This document shows positions 1-9,800 of a DNA stretch of 64,000 nt, in pieces; the stretch's first letter is position 1, and each line of letters starts with the position of its first letter. Source of the DNA: Stenotrophomonas sp. 169 (GTDB lineage: Bacteria > Pseudomonadota > Gammaproteobacteria > Xanthomonadales > Xanthomonadaceae); contig NZ_CP061204.1 of the NCBI RefSeq assembly GCF_014621775.1, positions 2,748,501 through 2,812,500 of the forward strand. The letters run 5' to 3'. The position numbers and the translations under genes were made by a program. Under the pieces are notes generated by a model. That model saw only the letters and a program-made list of their open reading frames with translations, did not search any database and had not been told where the DNA came from.

Positions 1-2308
1 AGCCGGTGATGGTGTAGCCCGACAGCATCGCGTTGCCGGCATAGGCGGACAGGTTCTCGATGCGGATCATGACTTCGTCCGCCGCAACCGTGCCGCGCAC
101 TGTACTGCCGACGTTGTTGTTGTCTCCGTTACAGACCGCCGTATTGGTGTTGGCCGCGCTGTAGCTTTTTGCTGCACGCGAGTCTGCACGCCAGCAGATG
201 TTGTTGTGGCCGGTTGCCTCACCGCAGCTGGCGCCAACGCAGTAGCTCAGCATCGCCACGACGTCGTTGTCGTGGTCATTGCCCCAGAGAGAATCCTCCC
301 ACACCAGCGAGAAGCTGCCCGCGGTGCCGTCAGCCTTGTAGGGTCGCCCGTACACGTTCGCCTGCGAGGTCGTGGACACCTTGGTGCCGATTCCGACCGC
401 GCCGAGGAAGCAGCTGCGCCAGCCGTTGGAGGCTGCTGTCGCATTGCCGCCGTTGTTGGCTTGGCACAGAGGGGAAATGCCGATCTTGCCGCCGCCGACA
501 TTGATCTCGAACTTGGGCAGGTTTTCGGCCATGGCCACCGTATAGGTGGTCGCGGTCACCTTGTAGCCCGCTGGCTTGTTCTGCACCCCGGGGCGCAGAT
601 CCGTCTCGGCCGCCGCCTTCGCCAGCCCGGCCAGCATGTAGCTGCCCTCCATCGAGGGGATGTCCGGGCAGATGCCGCGCATGTTGCTGAGATTGCCGAC
701 CGTTCGGCCCTGGCAGATATCCTCATGCGTATTCAACGACTCGTAACGCGGCGTCGCCGTGTTGCGGCCAGCCATGAAGGACTTGCCGACAATTCCTTCT
801 GCCGTGCCGACCGCATCGGTCGCCGCCGTTGCCGCAGCGAGATTGGCGACGGAGCCGATATTGTCACTATCGAACGACGGCAGGCCCGAAGACATCACCA
901 GGATGTTACAGGTCGCGCAATACGAGTTGCCGCCGTTTGCCGGCTGACGGTAGGGGTCGGCCCATTTCACGCCGGTCGGCAATCCAGCCAGATCACCGAG
1001 ATCGCCGTACAACGGCGTGCCTGCAGTAACGTAACGCAACGCCTCGGCGTACATCTCAGCCAACGGGTTACCCCAGGCACTGCACTTCTGGCCGCCAGTG
1101 CCTGGATCGGCCAAGTTGCCGTTGCCGTTCTGGCCCTGGCGATTCAGGATCCCGTAGGTATTGCAGTCGTTCCAGTTGCTGCTGCCGTTCCACTGGTTGA
1201 TCTTGAAGCTCGAGATCGTGTTGATCACCCCCTCTGCCGCCGCCGTCGCACCGGGCTTGAGGTAACAGAACTGACCGGTAGACAGATCGATTTCATCGCC
1301 AGTTGCGCAGAACGTGCTCGCGTTACCGGCGATCTTGCCGATGTTGCGACGCAGGGTTCCGCCATCACGTGGATTGACGTAGGTACCGGTGACCAGGCCG
1401 AAGCGCAGTCGACCACTCTCACCATACGTCTGCAGCACGCCGCTCGGCTTGTACCGATCAGTATTGCCATCGTTGTACTTGCGGCAGTTGCTCTCACGGA
1501 TCGCATTCGCGCTCGAATCGCATACTTCCACGCGAACAGCATAGGTCGTCGCGCTGCGCGGAACGTCGGATGACCCTTCGCCCGAGCGGCCCACGCCGCA
1601 CTGGTAGCCCGCCGTGGACGCCCACTCCGACCAGTTGCCCGCCGCCACCAGCATCAGCGGGGGATTGGTCGCGGTGCCGGCACCCAGCGTCGCATTGCAG
1701 AAGGATTGCGTGCCCGTCAGCGGCGCGAAGTTGCCGATGTCCGATCCGCTGTAGACCTTCACCCAGGAGTGAAGGTCATTGGGAATCTGTGCCCGCTCGA
1801 TGACCGTCTTGGTCAGCGTATCGGTTGACCGCTGGCCGCCGTACAGAACGCCGCGCATGACGTCCAGGCGGCTCATCGCGATCCAGTTCAGGAAGTTGCC
1901 GGACCAGCGTCCCGAACAGGTATGGCCATTGGTGCCACCCGCGTTGCCCGTCGCTTTGAAGACGCCATCGTTGCCAGTGGCGCTGGGCGCATAGCAGAGC
2001 TTCGGATCGAAATAGCCGCCGTACTCGAAGGTATCCAGATACGTGGTATCCAGCGTACCGTCTTCATTGAGATCGCTGTAGTCGCTGTAGGCCGCGTTGA
2101 ACAGCTGCTCGTCGCGCGACATCACCATCATCATCAGCGGCGGCTGCGTCTGCTTGCTGTACAGCGGTTCCTGGGCGACGTCGTAGTCACCGACAGCCGC
2201 GCGCAGCGGCACCACCAGCGCGGCAATACCCGCAAGCAAGGCCAGCCCCAGCCCGATGCGGGCAATGCGGGAGGGAGAAAAACCGGGGAAGCGACGGTCA
2301 CTGTTCAT
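1..2308 (-). CDS. pilY1: PilY1, type IV pilus tip-associated protein (C-terminus beyond window)
   Basis: PilY1 proteins sit at the pilus tip with the minor pilins and work in pilus extension, adhesion and surface sensing. The frame reads from an ATG at 2308 to position 1 without a stop, about 769 codons, so the C-terminal part is missing from the window. It opens with a basic stretch and a hydrophobic signal segment (residues about 14-36), followed by QPPLMMMVMSRDEQLF and a YSDLNEDGTLDTTYLD stretch, both typical of the PilY1 N-terminus. The ATG overlaps the pilX stop by four bases, so it is the last gene seen in the minor-pilin operon. The calcium-binding beta-propeller expected near the C-terminus is not visible here. 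Confidence 0.88.
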   Translation of the reverse strand, partial: MNSDRRFPGFSPSRIARIGLGLALLAGIAALVVPLRAAVGDYDVAQEPLYSKQTQPPLMMMVMSRDEQLFNAAYSDYSDLNEDGTLDTTYLDTFEYGGYFDPKLCYAPSATGNDGVFKATGNAGGTNGHTCSGRWSGNFLNWIAMSRLDVMRGVLYGGQRSTDTLTKTVIERAQIPNDLHSWVKVYSGSDIGNFAPLTGTQSFCNATLGAGTATNPPLMLVAAGNWSEWASTAGYQCGVGRSGEGSSDVPRSATTYAVRVEVCDSSANAIRESNCRKYNDGNTDRYKPSGVLQTYGESGRLRFGLVTGTYVNPRDGGTLRRNIGKIAGNASTFCATGDEIDLSTGQFCYLKPGATAAAEGVINTISSFKINQWNGSSNWNDCNTYGILNRQGQNGNGNLADPGTGGQKCSAWGNPLAEMYAEALRYVTAGTPLYGDLGDLAGLPTGVKWADPYRQPANGGNSYCATCNILVMSSGLPSFDSDNIGSVANLAAATAATDAVGTAEGIVGKSFMAGRNTATPRYESLNTHEDICQGRTVGNLSNMRGICPDIPSMEGSYMLAGLAKAAAETDLRPGVQNKPAGYKVTATTYTVAMAENLPKFEINVGGGKIGISPLCQANNGGNATAASNGWRSCFLGAVGIGTKVSTTSQANVYGRPYKADGTAGSFSLVWEDSLWGNDHDNDVVAMLSYCVGASCGEATGHNNICWRADSRAAKSYSAANTNTAVCNGDNNNVGSTVRGTVAADEVMIRIENLSAYAGNAMLSGYTITG

Positions 2309-2790
2309 GGGATGAAGATCGTGTCGATGACGGCGCTGGCCGCGGCATTGGTCGGGTCGTCACTGGCCAGGGCCGTGACCTGATAGATGTTGCCGGTCTC
2401 TTCGCTCTGTCGCGTACCCACGCGGCGACTGGAGGCCGCAAAGCATTTGTCGATCCGACGGGTATAACTGGACGTGGTGGCGGTGACGCCGTTTGACCAG
2501 GTCAGCGGGTCGTAGCTTGGGCTGCACTCTTCCTGCGTAGCGACGAAGACTTCGCCACCGGCGACCTTCGTCTCGATGTTCTGTTCCATCCCGCGTGCGT
2601 CGGCCTCCGCGTTCTGGAACGCCTGATTGGTGCGCAGGTAGTTGGCCGACATACGTTCCTGCATGCCCGTTACCTGCATGCCGGCAATACCGATCAGCGC
2701 CAACAGGATCAACATGATGAGCGCGACATACAGCACGGCACCGCGCTGTTGACGGGGTGGCGGACCAAAGCGATACGGGGAAGCGGGCAT
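2305..2790 (-). CDS. pilX: PilX, type IV pilus minor pilin
   Basis: A minor pilin that primes pilus assembly with FimT, PilV, PilW and PilY1. The ATG at 2790 gives about 161 residues beginning MPASPYRFGPPPRQQRG; upstream in-frame codons would only add unrelated residues overlapping pilW. The prepilin cleavage site is RG|AVLYV, followed by a hydrophobic helix (residues about 18-40). As is usual for PilX, the position after the cleavage site that is Glu in major pilins is not Glu. Two Cys in the C-terminal half (ECSP and KCFA) could form a disulfide. The stop overlaps the pilY1 start (ATGA). Confidence 0.87.
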   Translation of the reverse strand: MPASPYRFGPPPRQQRGAVLYVALIMLILLALIGIAGMQVTGMQERMSANYLRTNQAFQNAEADARGMEQNIETKVAGGEVFVATQEECSPSYDPLTWSNGVTATTSSYTRRIDKCFAASSRRVGTRQSEETGNIYQVTALASDDPTNAAASAVIDTIFIP

Positions 2791-2797
2791 GGAAACC

Positions 2798-3991
2798 TCA
2801 GTTGCCGTACAGGCGGTTACGCAAGGCGATGGTTGTCTGGTAGACCGAACGCATCCGTCCATCATTCGGCGCGGTGTACGTCACACCCAGCGAGGTCAGA
2901 GCAGCGGCGTCGCCCGTGGTCCGTTTCGCAGCCGCCGGGTCCGGACTGGACACCAGCAGACCCAGCTGCACGGCTCCGACGCGTCGCCACGCCTGAGCCT
3001 TGTCGGTCAGTGACGCTTCGACGTCCAGCGCGGTCCCTTGACGATCAATGAAGCCCGTCGGCGCTGTTGCGTCGAGCTGACGATCCTGTCCGTATAGCAA
3101 CTGCATGTTCTCAACACCTTCGACCAAGGCTTCAGGCGCCTGGGCCGCCAGTCCACCGCCCGGCTTTGCGGTGAAGCGCACCCGGTAGAGCTGTGACTGC
3201 TTCGACGTGGCATCGTAGCCGACGTAGAAAACAACGCTCTCCGCGCGATACAGGCTGGCCTGACCGGTGGTGTACAGACTGCTGAAAACGGAGGTGTTGT
3301 TCGGCGCGGTGTCGAACGTCACGCTGCCACCGTTATCGACGGCACTGGCCTGGAAGACGGTGGCAGATAGACAGTCAGCCACCCCGAAAAGACCGGGCTC
3401 GGAGACGCCGCTCTGCAGCACCGCGAGTCGTGACGCCTCGAAATTGAAGATGGGTTTGGCCGGCGTACCCGCGATCAGACTGACCGGCACGCCTTCAGGC
3501 ATCAGGTAGCGCAAGGCGACGATGTCGCTGCCATTGACCCGGTTGGTCAATGCCGCCGCGTACTGCGTAGGCAACGCGGGGCTGTATGCCGTGCCTCCGG
3601 TCGCGGGCGTTGCGGGCAGGGTCAGGGTTTTGCCAGGACCGGTGTCGGTGGCTTCATAGCCCTGGATGGACCTGCTGAAGTCCAGCGCCGGGTGCGTGGT
3701 AGCCAGGGTGGAGTTCAGTGATGCGGGTGTCTGCAGGCCGTGTGCCTGGTCGTTGACGCAGCCGAAGTGACCGGCCATGCGCAGCTCGCGCTGAAGGGAA
3801 TCCATCGCAAACCGGCTGTTCTCCTGCACGCGGGCCAGGCCTTCGGACAACTGGTAGGCCGAGCGCGACGCGGCGAATACCTGGATCACGGCAAGCATCA
3901 CGACCAGGCCAATGACCATGGCGATCATCAGCTCGACCAACGACACGCCCGCCATGCGGGAAGGCGACGAACGGGTACATGAAGGGCTCAC
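2798..3991 (-). CDS. pilW: PilW, type IV pilus minor pilin
   Basis: A large minor pilin of 397 residues. The type III signal reads RMAG|VSLVELMIAMVIGL with Glu at +5, followed by a long hydrophobic helix. The body contains the PilW-type stretch YQLSEGLARVQENSRFAMD just after the helix, then a long globular domain. Translation appears to start at a GTG at 3991 that overlaps the pilV stop (GTGA), which argues for coupling; the next in-frame ATG at 3955 falls inside the signal, too close to the cleavage site. It lies seven bases upstream of pilX. Confidence 0.88.
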   Translation of the reverse strand: MSPSCTRSSPSRMAGVSLVELMIAMVIGLVVMLAVIQVFAASRSAYQLSEGLARVQENSRFAMDSLQRELRMAGHFGCVNDQAHGLQTPASLNSTLATTHPALDFSRSIQGYEATDTGPGKTLTLPATPATGGTAYSPALPTQYAAALTNRVNGSDIVALRYLMPEGVPVSLIAGTPAKPIFNFEASRLAVLQSGVSEPGLFGVADCLSATVFQASAVDNGGSVTFDTAPNNTSVFSSLYTTGQASLYRAESVVFYVGYDATSKQSQLYRVRFTAKPGGGLAAQAPEALVEGVENMQLLYGQDRQLDATAPTGFIDRQGTALDVEASLTDKAQAWRRVGAVQLGLLVSSPDPAAAKRTTGDAAALTSLGVTYTAPNDGRMRSVYQTTIALRNRLYGN

Positions 3992-4449
3992 AGACGGGTC
4001 CTCGCCGTAAATGTCGTATCGGCGGCACTTTCATTCCAGCGCTCGTCACCCCATGTCACGTTCACCGTTACGACCCCGTTGTTGCTGGCCACCGTCGCTG
4101 TCGCGTTTTCACCCAGCGCCTTACCGAGACGACACTTCCAGTCACTCATGAAGCTGTCCTTGCTGATGTCCTTGCCCGTGGGAGGATTGCAGTTGGTCGT
4201 GGTGGCGGTGTAACTGCCGACGAACGTGTCGGCAGCCACCCGGTTGATCCGGATCTGATCGAGCAGTTCGTAACTGAGATTGGTTGCCTGGGTCCGGTAG
4301 TTCGCGCTTTGGACGTAACGCACATTCATCGTCTGCAGAAGCGCGAAGCCGAGCAGACCGAAGCCCAGGATCAGGATGGCGATCATGACCTCGATCAGGC
4401 TGAAGCCGCCCGCCTGGCGTCGTCCGCCACTGCAATTCCGAGGGCTCAT
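3988..4449 (-). CDS. pilV: PilV, type IV pilus minor pilin
   Basis: A minor pilin with the prepilin signal QAGG|FSLIEVMIAILILGFG, Glu at +5, and a hydrophobic N-terminal helix (residues about 16-38). About 153 residues. I chose the ATG at 4449 because it overlaps the fimT stop in an ATGA junction; an in-frame ATG at 4455 would add two residues. NYRTQATNLSYELLDQIRINR after the helix is typical of PilV. Two Cys (NCNPP and WKCRL) may pair. Assembly would need the PilD peptidase and PilB motor, which are outside this window. Confidence 0.87.
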   Translation of the reverse strand: MSPRNCSGGRRQAGGFSLIEVMIAILILGFGLLGFALLQTMNVRYVQSANYRTQATNLSYELLDQIRINRVAADTFVGSYTATTTNCNPPTGKDISKDSFMSDWKCRLGKALGENATATVASNNGVVTVNVTWGDERWNESAADTTFTARTRL

Positions 4450-4964
4450 GCGCATGCCTCCTTGTGAAGCCGAACTTGGCCTGTAGCCGAGATGGTGAGG
4501 CGCCGCTGGACCGGCTGGCCAGCGCACTCCTGCGGCCTCAGCGTGATGTCTTTCGCTGCATTGGCACGGCTGCGGCCGCGGCCATCGAAGGAGAACGAAA
4601 GGTCCTGATCACTCACGCCCGTCAGCGTGGGGCGGCCCTCCGAGAAACGAAGGATCGGCTCGCCGGCATCGAAGCTGCCATTGCGGTTGGTATCGCCCCA
4701 GACCATCCAGCCACCGGCCCAGCTCGTGCCATTGCACGACGCGCCTGCAGTGGACGCGCAGATTCCGGCACCGCGGGTGTTCTTAACCGCCTCGGAGCGG
4801 GCCAGCGCCATCGAAGCAATCAGCTCGTTGGCCGTAGTCGCCATGCGGTTGGAACGGAGGGTCGATTGAAAGCTCGGGAAAGCAATCGCGGCCATGATCG
4901 CCATCACTGAGATCGTGACCATCAATTCCAGCAGCGTGAAGCCCTTGATGCGGCGTAAAGACAT
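4446..4964 (-). CDS. fimT: FimT/GspH-family type IV minor pilin
   Basis: First gene of the minor-pilin operon. From the ATG at 4964 it encodes 172 residues; a GGGGAG ribosome-binding site lies about seven bases upstream of that ATG, which decides the start. The N-terminus is a class III signal, IKG|FTLLELMVTISVMAIM, and the following LRSNRMATTANELIASMALARSEAVK matches the GspH/FimT fold. It has Cys pairs ICAS/SCNG and ECAG/EACA in the C-terminal half. FimT proteins in Xanthomonadaceae relatives are implicated in DNA uptake; that role here is inference from family. Confidence 0.87.
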   Translation of the reverse strand: MSLRRIKGFTLLELMVTISVMAIMAAIAFPSFQSTLRSNRMATTANELIASMALARSEAVKNTRGAGICASTAGASCNGTSWAGGWMVWGDTNRNGSFDAGEPILRFSEGRPTLTGVSDQDLSFSFDGRGRSRANAAKDITLRPQECAGQPVQRRLTISATGQVRLHKEACA

Positions 4965-5084
4965 GGAACGCTCCCCAGCGTGATGGCTGCACGATGGGCC
5001 CCGTGCCTGCCGCGCGCAAGCGGCGGCAGGACGAACGGTCATTCCGGGCGATGGGCGTCAAAAGATCGGCACCACGGGCCCCTG

Positions 5085-5118
5085 GTCGCGCCGAGCCACG
5101 CTCGGCGAGCGCAGCGGC
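5085..5118 (+). repeat. GTAG/SMAG-type REP, single copy
   Basis: Imperfect-head copy (GTCG instead of GTAG) followed by the stem CCGAGCCACGCTCGG and the tail GCGAGCGCAGCGGC. It lies between the 3' end of ppnN and the start of fimT. Confidence 0.8.
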
Positions 5119-5178
5119 AACCTCCGCGGGGCCGGAACCCATCCGCATCACGGACGGGATCCGCCCCCTACCCTGCCC

Positions 5179-6570
5179 TCAGGTCACGACCTGGTAGCAG
5201 GGCTTGTACTCACCGGAGATCTTCATCCGGCGCTGGTCGACGAACGCGCGCAGCAGCGCGTCCAGGGCCTGCATCATGTCGGCGTCGCCATGGATCTGGA
5301 ACGGGCCGAACTCCTCGATGCGGCGCATGCCGTCTTCTTTCACGTTGCCGGCGACGATGCCGGAGAACGCGCGCCGTAGGTCGGCCGCCAGGGCATGCGG
5401 CGCCCGGCCGTGGTGCAGGTCCAGGCCGGCCATCGCCTCATGCGTGGGCACGAACGGCTGCTGGTAGTCCCACGGGATCTCGATGGACCAGTTGAAGAAG
5501 AACGAATCCTTCTGCGCCAGGCGGTGCTCACGCACCTGCTTGATGCCAGCCGACATGCGCCGTGCCACCGCCGATGGATCGCCGATGATGATCTCGTAGC
5601 GCTCCGCCGCCGCATCGCCCAGGGTCAGGCGGATGAAGCGATCGATCTGCTCGAAATACGGCGCGGCCATCGCCGGGCCGGTCAGGATGAGCGGGAACGG
5701 CAGATCCTTGTTTTCCTCACGCAGCAGGATGCCCAGCAGGTACAGGATCTCTTCGGCCGTGCCGACGCCGCCGGCGAACACGATGATGCCGTGGCCGATG
5801 CGGACGAACGCTTCCAGCCGCTTTTCGATATCCGGCATGATCACCAGATGGTTGACGATCGGATTCGGCGACTCGGCGGCGATGATGCCCGGCTCGGTCA
5901 GGCCGATGTAGCGCGTCACGCTACGGCGCTGCTTGGCGTGGGCGATGGTGGCGCCCTTCATCGGGCCCTTCATCGCGCCCGGGCCGCAGCCGGTGCAGAT
6001 GTCCAGGCCACGCAGGCCCAGCTCATAGCCGACCTGCTTGGTATACAGGTACTCGTCACGCCCGATCGAATGGCCGCCCCAGCAGACCACCAGGTTCGGG
6101 TCGCCCGGATTGAGGATGCGCGCATTGCGCAGCAGCCCGAATACGGCGTTGGTGATGCCATCGGATGATTCCAGCTCGGCCGCGTAGGCCGGGCCCATCT
6201 CGATGGCCATGTACGCCAGGTCCCGCACCACGGCGAACAGCAGCTCGGCGACGCCGCGGATGATCTCGCCATCGACGAAGGCCATCGCCGGCGCATTGGC
6301 CAGGTCGATGCGCACGCCGCGGTCCTGCTGCGCCACCTGGATATCGAAATCCGGGTACAGATCACGCGCCGCGCGCGGATCGTCCGAGGCGCTGCCACTG
6401 GTCAGCACGGCCAGCGCGCAACGGCGCAACAGCTCATGCATGCCACCGATGGAGGCATCGCGCAGGCGCGCCACTTCGGCGCGCGACAGCACATCCAGCC
6501 CACCGCGCGGGTAGATCCGCGCGTCCTGCACCGGCAGCGTACGTGCCGGCGTTTCACTCTTTGTGGTCAT
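5179..6570 (-). CDS. ppnN: PpnN-like LOG-family nucleotide 5'-monophosphate nucleosidase
   Basis: PpnN (YgdH) cleaves nucleoside 5'-monophosphates to base and ribose 5-phosphate, a salvage enzyme stimulated by (p)ppGpp in E. coli. The protein has about 463 residues, the full family length. The LOG Rossmann core is visible: CTGCGPGAMKGPMKGA near residue 190, and GGVGTAEEILYLLGIL with the catalytic GGxGTxxE motif near residue 270. Long N- and C-terminal extensions are characteristic of PpnN rather than the short LOG proteins. The ATG at 6570 is given, but a TTG at 6576 lies seven bases after AGGAAG and is better spaced, so the true start may be two codons earlier. Confidence 0.88.
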   Translation of the reverse strand: MTTKSETPARTLPVQDARIYPRGGLDVLSRAEVARLRDASIGGMHELLRRCALAVLTSGSASDDPRAARDLYPDFDIQVAQQDRGVRIDLANAPAMAFVDGEIIRGVAELLFAVVRDLAYMAIEMGPAYAAELESSDGITNAVFGLLRNARILNPGDPNLVVCWGGHSIGRDEYLYTKQVGYELGLRGLDICTGCGPGAMKGPMKGATIAHAKQRRSVTRYIGLTEPGIIAAESPNPIVNHLVIMPDIEKRLEAFVRIGHGIIVFAGGVGTAEEILYLLGILLREENKDLPFPLILTGPAMAAPYFEQIDRFIRLTLGDAAAERYEIIIGDPSAVARRMSAGIKQVREHRLAQKDSFFFNWSIEIPWDYQQPFVPTHEAMAGLDLHHGRAPHALAADLRRAFSGIVAGNVKEDGMRRIEEFGPFQIHGDADMMQALDALLRAFVDQRRMKISGEYKPCYQVVT

Positions 6571-6618
6571 GTCCAACGTTTCGCTTCCTCAAGGTTTCCG
6601 ACTTTAGCGCTGCCCCCT

Positions 6619-6651
6619 TAAAAAGCAAAACGGCCGGGAAACCCGACCGTT
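6619..6651 (-). terminator. Rho-independent terminator, second of a tandem pair
   Basis: A 10-bp stem (6629-6638 with 6642-6651, one G-T wobble) with a three-base loop, followed on the minus strand by a T-rich run (TTTTGCTTTTT). It lies about 45 bases upstream of the ppnN start and downstream of the receptor gene, so it is a backup stop for receptor transcription. Confidence 0.75.
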
Positions 6652-6754
6652 GGATAGGCGTCGCCAGCGTCCCCGGAGGTCGCGGCAGCGGCTTTCACCG
6701 CATACGTGGGTCGATGCTACGCCTGCGCGGAGGGCTCCACAAGCCCTGCCGCCG

Positions 6755-6787
6755 ACAAAAGAAAACGGCCGGGTTGCCCCGGCCGTT
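6755..6787 (-). terminator. Rho-independent terminator of the Oar-like receptor gene
   Basis: Perfect 10-bp stem AACGGCCGGG (6764-6773 with 6778-6787), four-base loop, followed on the minus strand by TTTTCTTTTG. It starts 29 bases after the receptor stop codon. Its stem is nearly identical to that of the second terminator at 6629-6651. Confidence 0.85.
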
Positions 6788-6815
6788 CTCCGTTACAGCA
6801 GGTACACGCTACCGC

Positions 6816-9800
6816 TTAGAACTGGTAACGGAAGCCCAACTGCAGCGACCACTGCGAGACACCGACGTCGAAGCCGTCGGCATCCGCGTTGGCAACCGTC
6901 GGCGCATCGGCGCTGCGGTAGTTGTACACGTACTTGCCCTGGTACATGCCCTGCAGGGTGGCCACACGAGCGTCGGCGAAGAAGCCGTAGTCGTAGATGT
7001 TGCCCCAATCCTTGTTCAGCAGATTGCCAACGTTCTGCACGTCCAGCCAGATTTCAGACTTGTGCCCCTTCATGAAGCCCGGCAGCTGCTGGCTGACACG
7101 GATGTCGAAGGTGTTGATCCAGCCAGTGCGGAACTCATTGGCACCCGGCGAGCTGCCGGCGTACTTGGCCAGTTCCGGGTTGGCAGCCAGCCAATCGAAG
7201 AAGCTCTTCTCCATGGCCGCATCGGCAGCGAACGCGCCGGTGCTGGAGAGCGTGCCAAACAGCACATCGCCCGGGCCCTTCGGCACGTAGAACAGGTCGT
7301 TGGCGCTGCGGTTGTCGCCGTTGGCGTCGTTGACGAACACGTAGCTGTACGGGCGGCCGCTGCGGCCTTCGTACACCAGACCAACCTTGGTTTCGTAGTC
7401 ACCGAAGAACTTGTGCTTCCAGTTCAGCGAGCCCGACAGGCGGTCGCGGATCTGGTAGCGCGAGGTGTTCTCGACCGGGGTATTGGCATCGAAGGCGTAC
7501 TGGTAACCCCAACCCGAGCTGGCGGTGGAGCTGGTCAGCGAACCGACTTCGGTCGCATCGGTGTAGGTGTAGCCGATGTTCCAGGACCAGTCGCTGGCAT
7601 CGCTCCACGGCTTGGACAGCGACGCGGTGAACTGCGAGGTGCGGCCCTTGTCGGTGTTGTCGATCAGGTAGACGTTGTTGTAAGCCCGGTTGCGCGAGAC
7701 ACGGCTGTCGTTGTCGGTCCAGGCGCCGACCTTCGAGGCGCTGTAGAAGATATCGCGACCATCCGGACCCTGGTACTGGATCGGGCCCAGGTTGAGGTTC
7801 TGGTAGTACAGGCCATCCTTGACCTTGGTGACCAGCAGCTCGGCCGAAGCCACGATGCCGTACCACGGGGTTTCATGATCCAGGGCCAGATTGGCCTTGT
7901 AGATCGACGGCATCTTGAAGTCGTTGCCGACGAAGTTGACGTTCTGGATCGCCGAGCCCGGCGCGGTCGGGACCGGCTGGGTGTCCTTGTTCGCGTTGAA
8001 CTTCAGCGCATCGTTGTACGCGGCGCTGTTCAGGCTGTAGACGTTGGTGTTGAAACCAGTCGCCGAGTAGCTGTTGCTCAGCCACACCTGCGGCGAGTCA
8101 CCCTGGAACAGGCCCACGCCACCGCGCAGCTGGGTCGGGCGCTCGGTGTCGAAGGTGTAGTTGAAGCCGAAGCGCGGCTGGATCAGGAACTTGCTGTCGA
8201 ACACCTTGCTGTTGTTATAGCCGAAGACGTTCGAGGCAGGTGCGTTGTAAGCCGGCGTCGGGGTGGTGTCCGGACGGTCGGCACGCAGGCCCAGCGTCAG
8301 GGTCAGGTTGTTGTTCACATACCAGGTGTCCTGCACGAACAGGGCCAGGTTGCTGTACTTGTAATCGGCGGGGATCGAGCCCGGCGTACGCTCCGGGGCG
8401 TAGTTGTAGCTGCTCCAGCGGCCGGCGGCGAAATTATCCAAACCGTAGAAGGTGTAGGTGCCAAACGAGTTGGCGCCGAAGAAGTTGTAGATATCGTTGG
8501 TATCGTACGACGCACCGAACTTGACGTCGTGGTCACCCAGGGTCAAGGTGCCGGCGCCGTAGTAGTTCCACGCCTTGGTCTGCAGGACGTTGTTCTGCGA
8601 GTTGGCTTCGGTACCCAGGTACAGCGAGTCGCCGGACGGCGCGCCCACGTTGCCACCAAAGAAGATGCGCACGCTCGGGGCATTGGTGCTCACGTTACGG
8701 ATGGCCGAGTACTCGCGGTACGAAGCCTTCAGTTCGGTGGAGAAGTTGTCGGACCAGTCGCTGAACAGCTGGGCGACGTAGCTCTCGTTGGTCTTGTCGT
8801 GCTGGTACCAGTACGAGCTGAGCGAGGCAGCACTGGTGGTCATGCCGTTGATGCGCAGCTTGCTCTGGTCGATCTTGCTGTAGCGGACGCTGGCACGCTG
8901 GTTGTCGCTGATGTTCCAGTCCAGCTTCAGCGCATACTCTTCCATCGAGGTGTCGCCGTTGCTTTCCAGGCCACCGGCGTCGATGCCGTAGCCCTGCGCG
9001 ATCTGCTGGGCGCGGGTCACGTCCGCCAGGCTGAACTGGCCATTGGCCTTGCCCAACGGGGTGGTCGACAGATCGGCGCCCGGGGCAGCCTGCTTGAACT
9101 TCTCGTAGTTGGCGAAGAAGAACAGCTTGTCCTGGATGATCGGACCGCCCACGGTCACGCCGTAGGTTTCTTCTTTGGTGAAGCCGTTGAACGGCTGGCC
9201 TTCCGGGTTGTCGCCGAACCAGTCACCGTCACGGTAGGTGCCGTAGACCGAACCGTGGAATTCATTGGTACCGGACTTGGTCACCGCGTTGACGGTGGCA
9301 CCGGCGGCGGCAGCGATGCTGACGTCGTAGTTGGACAGGTTGATGTCCAGTGCTTCGATGGCTTCCATGGCGACCGGCTGGCGACGGGTCGGCATGTTGT
9401 TGCCTTCCAGGCCGAACGTATCGCTGGCGGACACGCCGTCGATGCTGATCGAGTTGTAGCGCGGATTCTGGCCACCGGCCGAGATCGAGCCGGAGGCGCG
9501 ATCGATGAAGGTCACGCGCGGATCCAGACGCATCAGATCCTGGATGTTGCCGCCGATGGACGGCGCCATCTCGATCTGCTCTTGGCTGATGTTGGTGCCC
9601 GAGCCCATCTTGGTGGTGCTGAAGACTTCCGAGCCACCGCCCACGGCCATGACCTGGACGGCGTCCAGGTTGGTGGCGGCGAGGTCGCCGGCCAGCGTGG
9701 CGTTGATGGTGCCGGTCTGGTTCACGCCCAGATAGACGCCATCTTCAGTCTTGGTGCCTTCACCGGGCTTGGTGATCGAGATCGTGTACGGACCACCCAC

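Noticed and set aside
206..1573. Long plus-strand open frame at the left edge
   Set aside because: Antisense to pilY1, whose protein has diagnostic motifs; composition of the plus-strand frame is Arg/Ala/His-rich and featureless.
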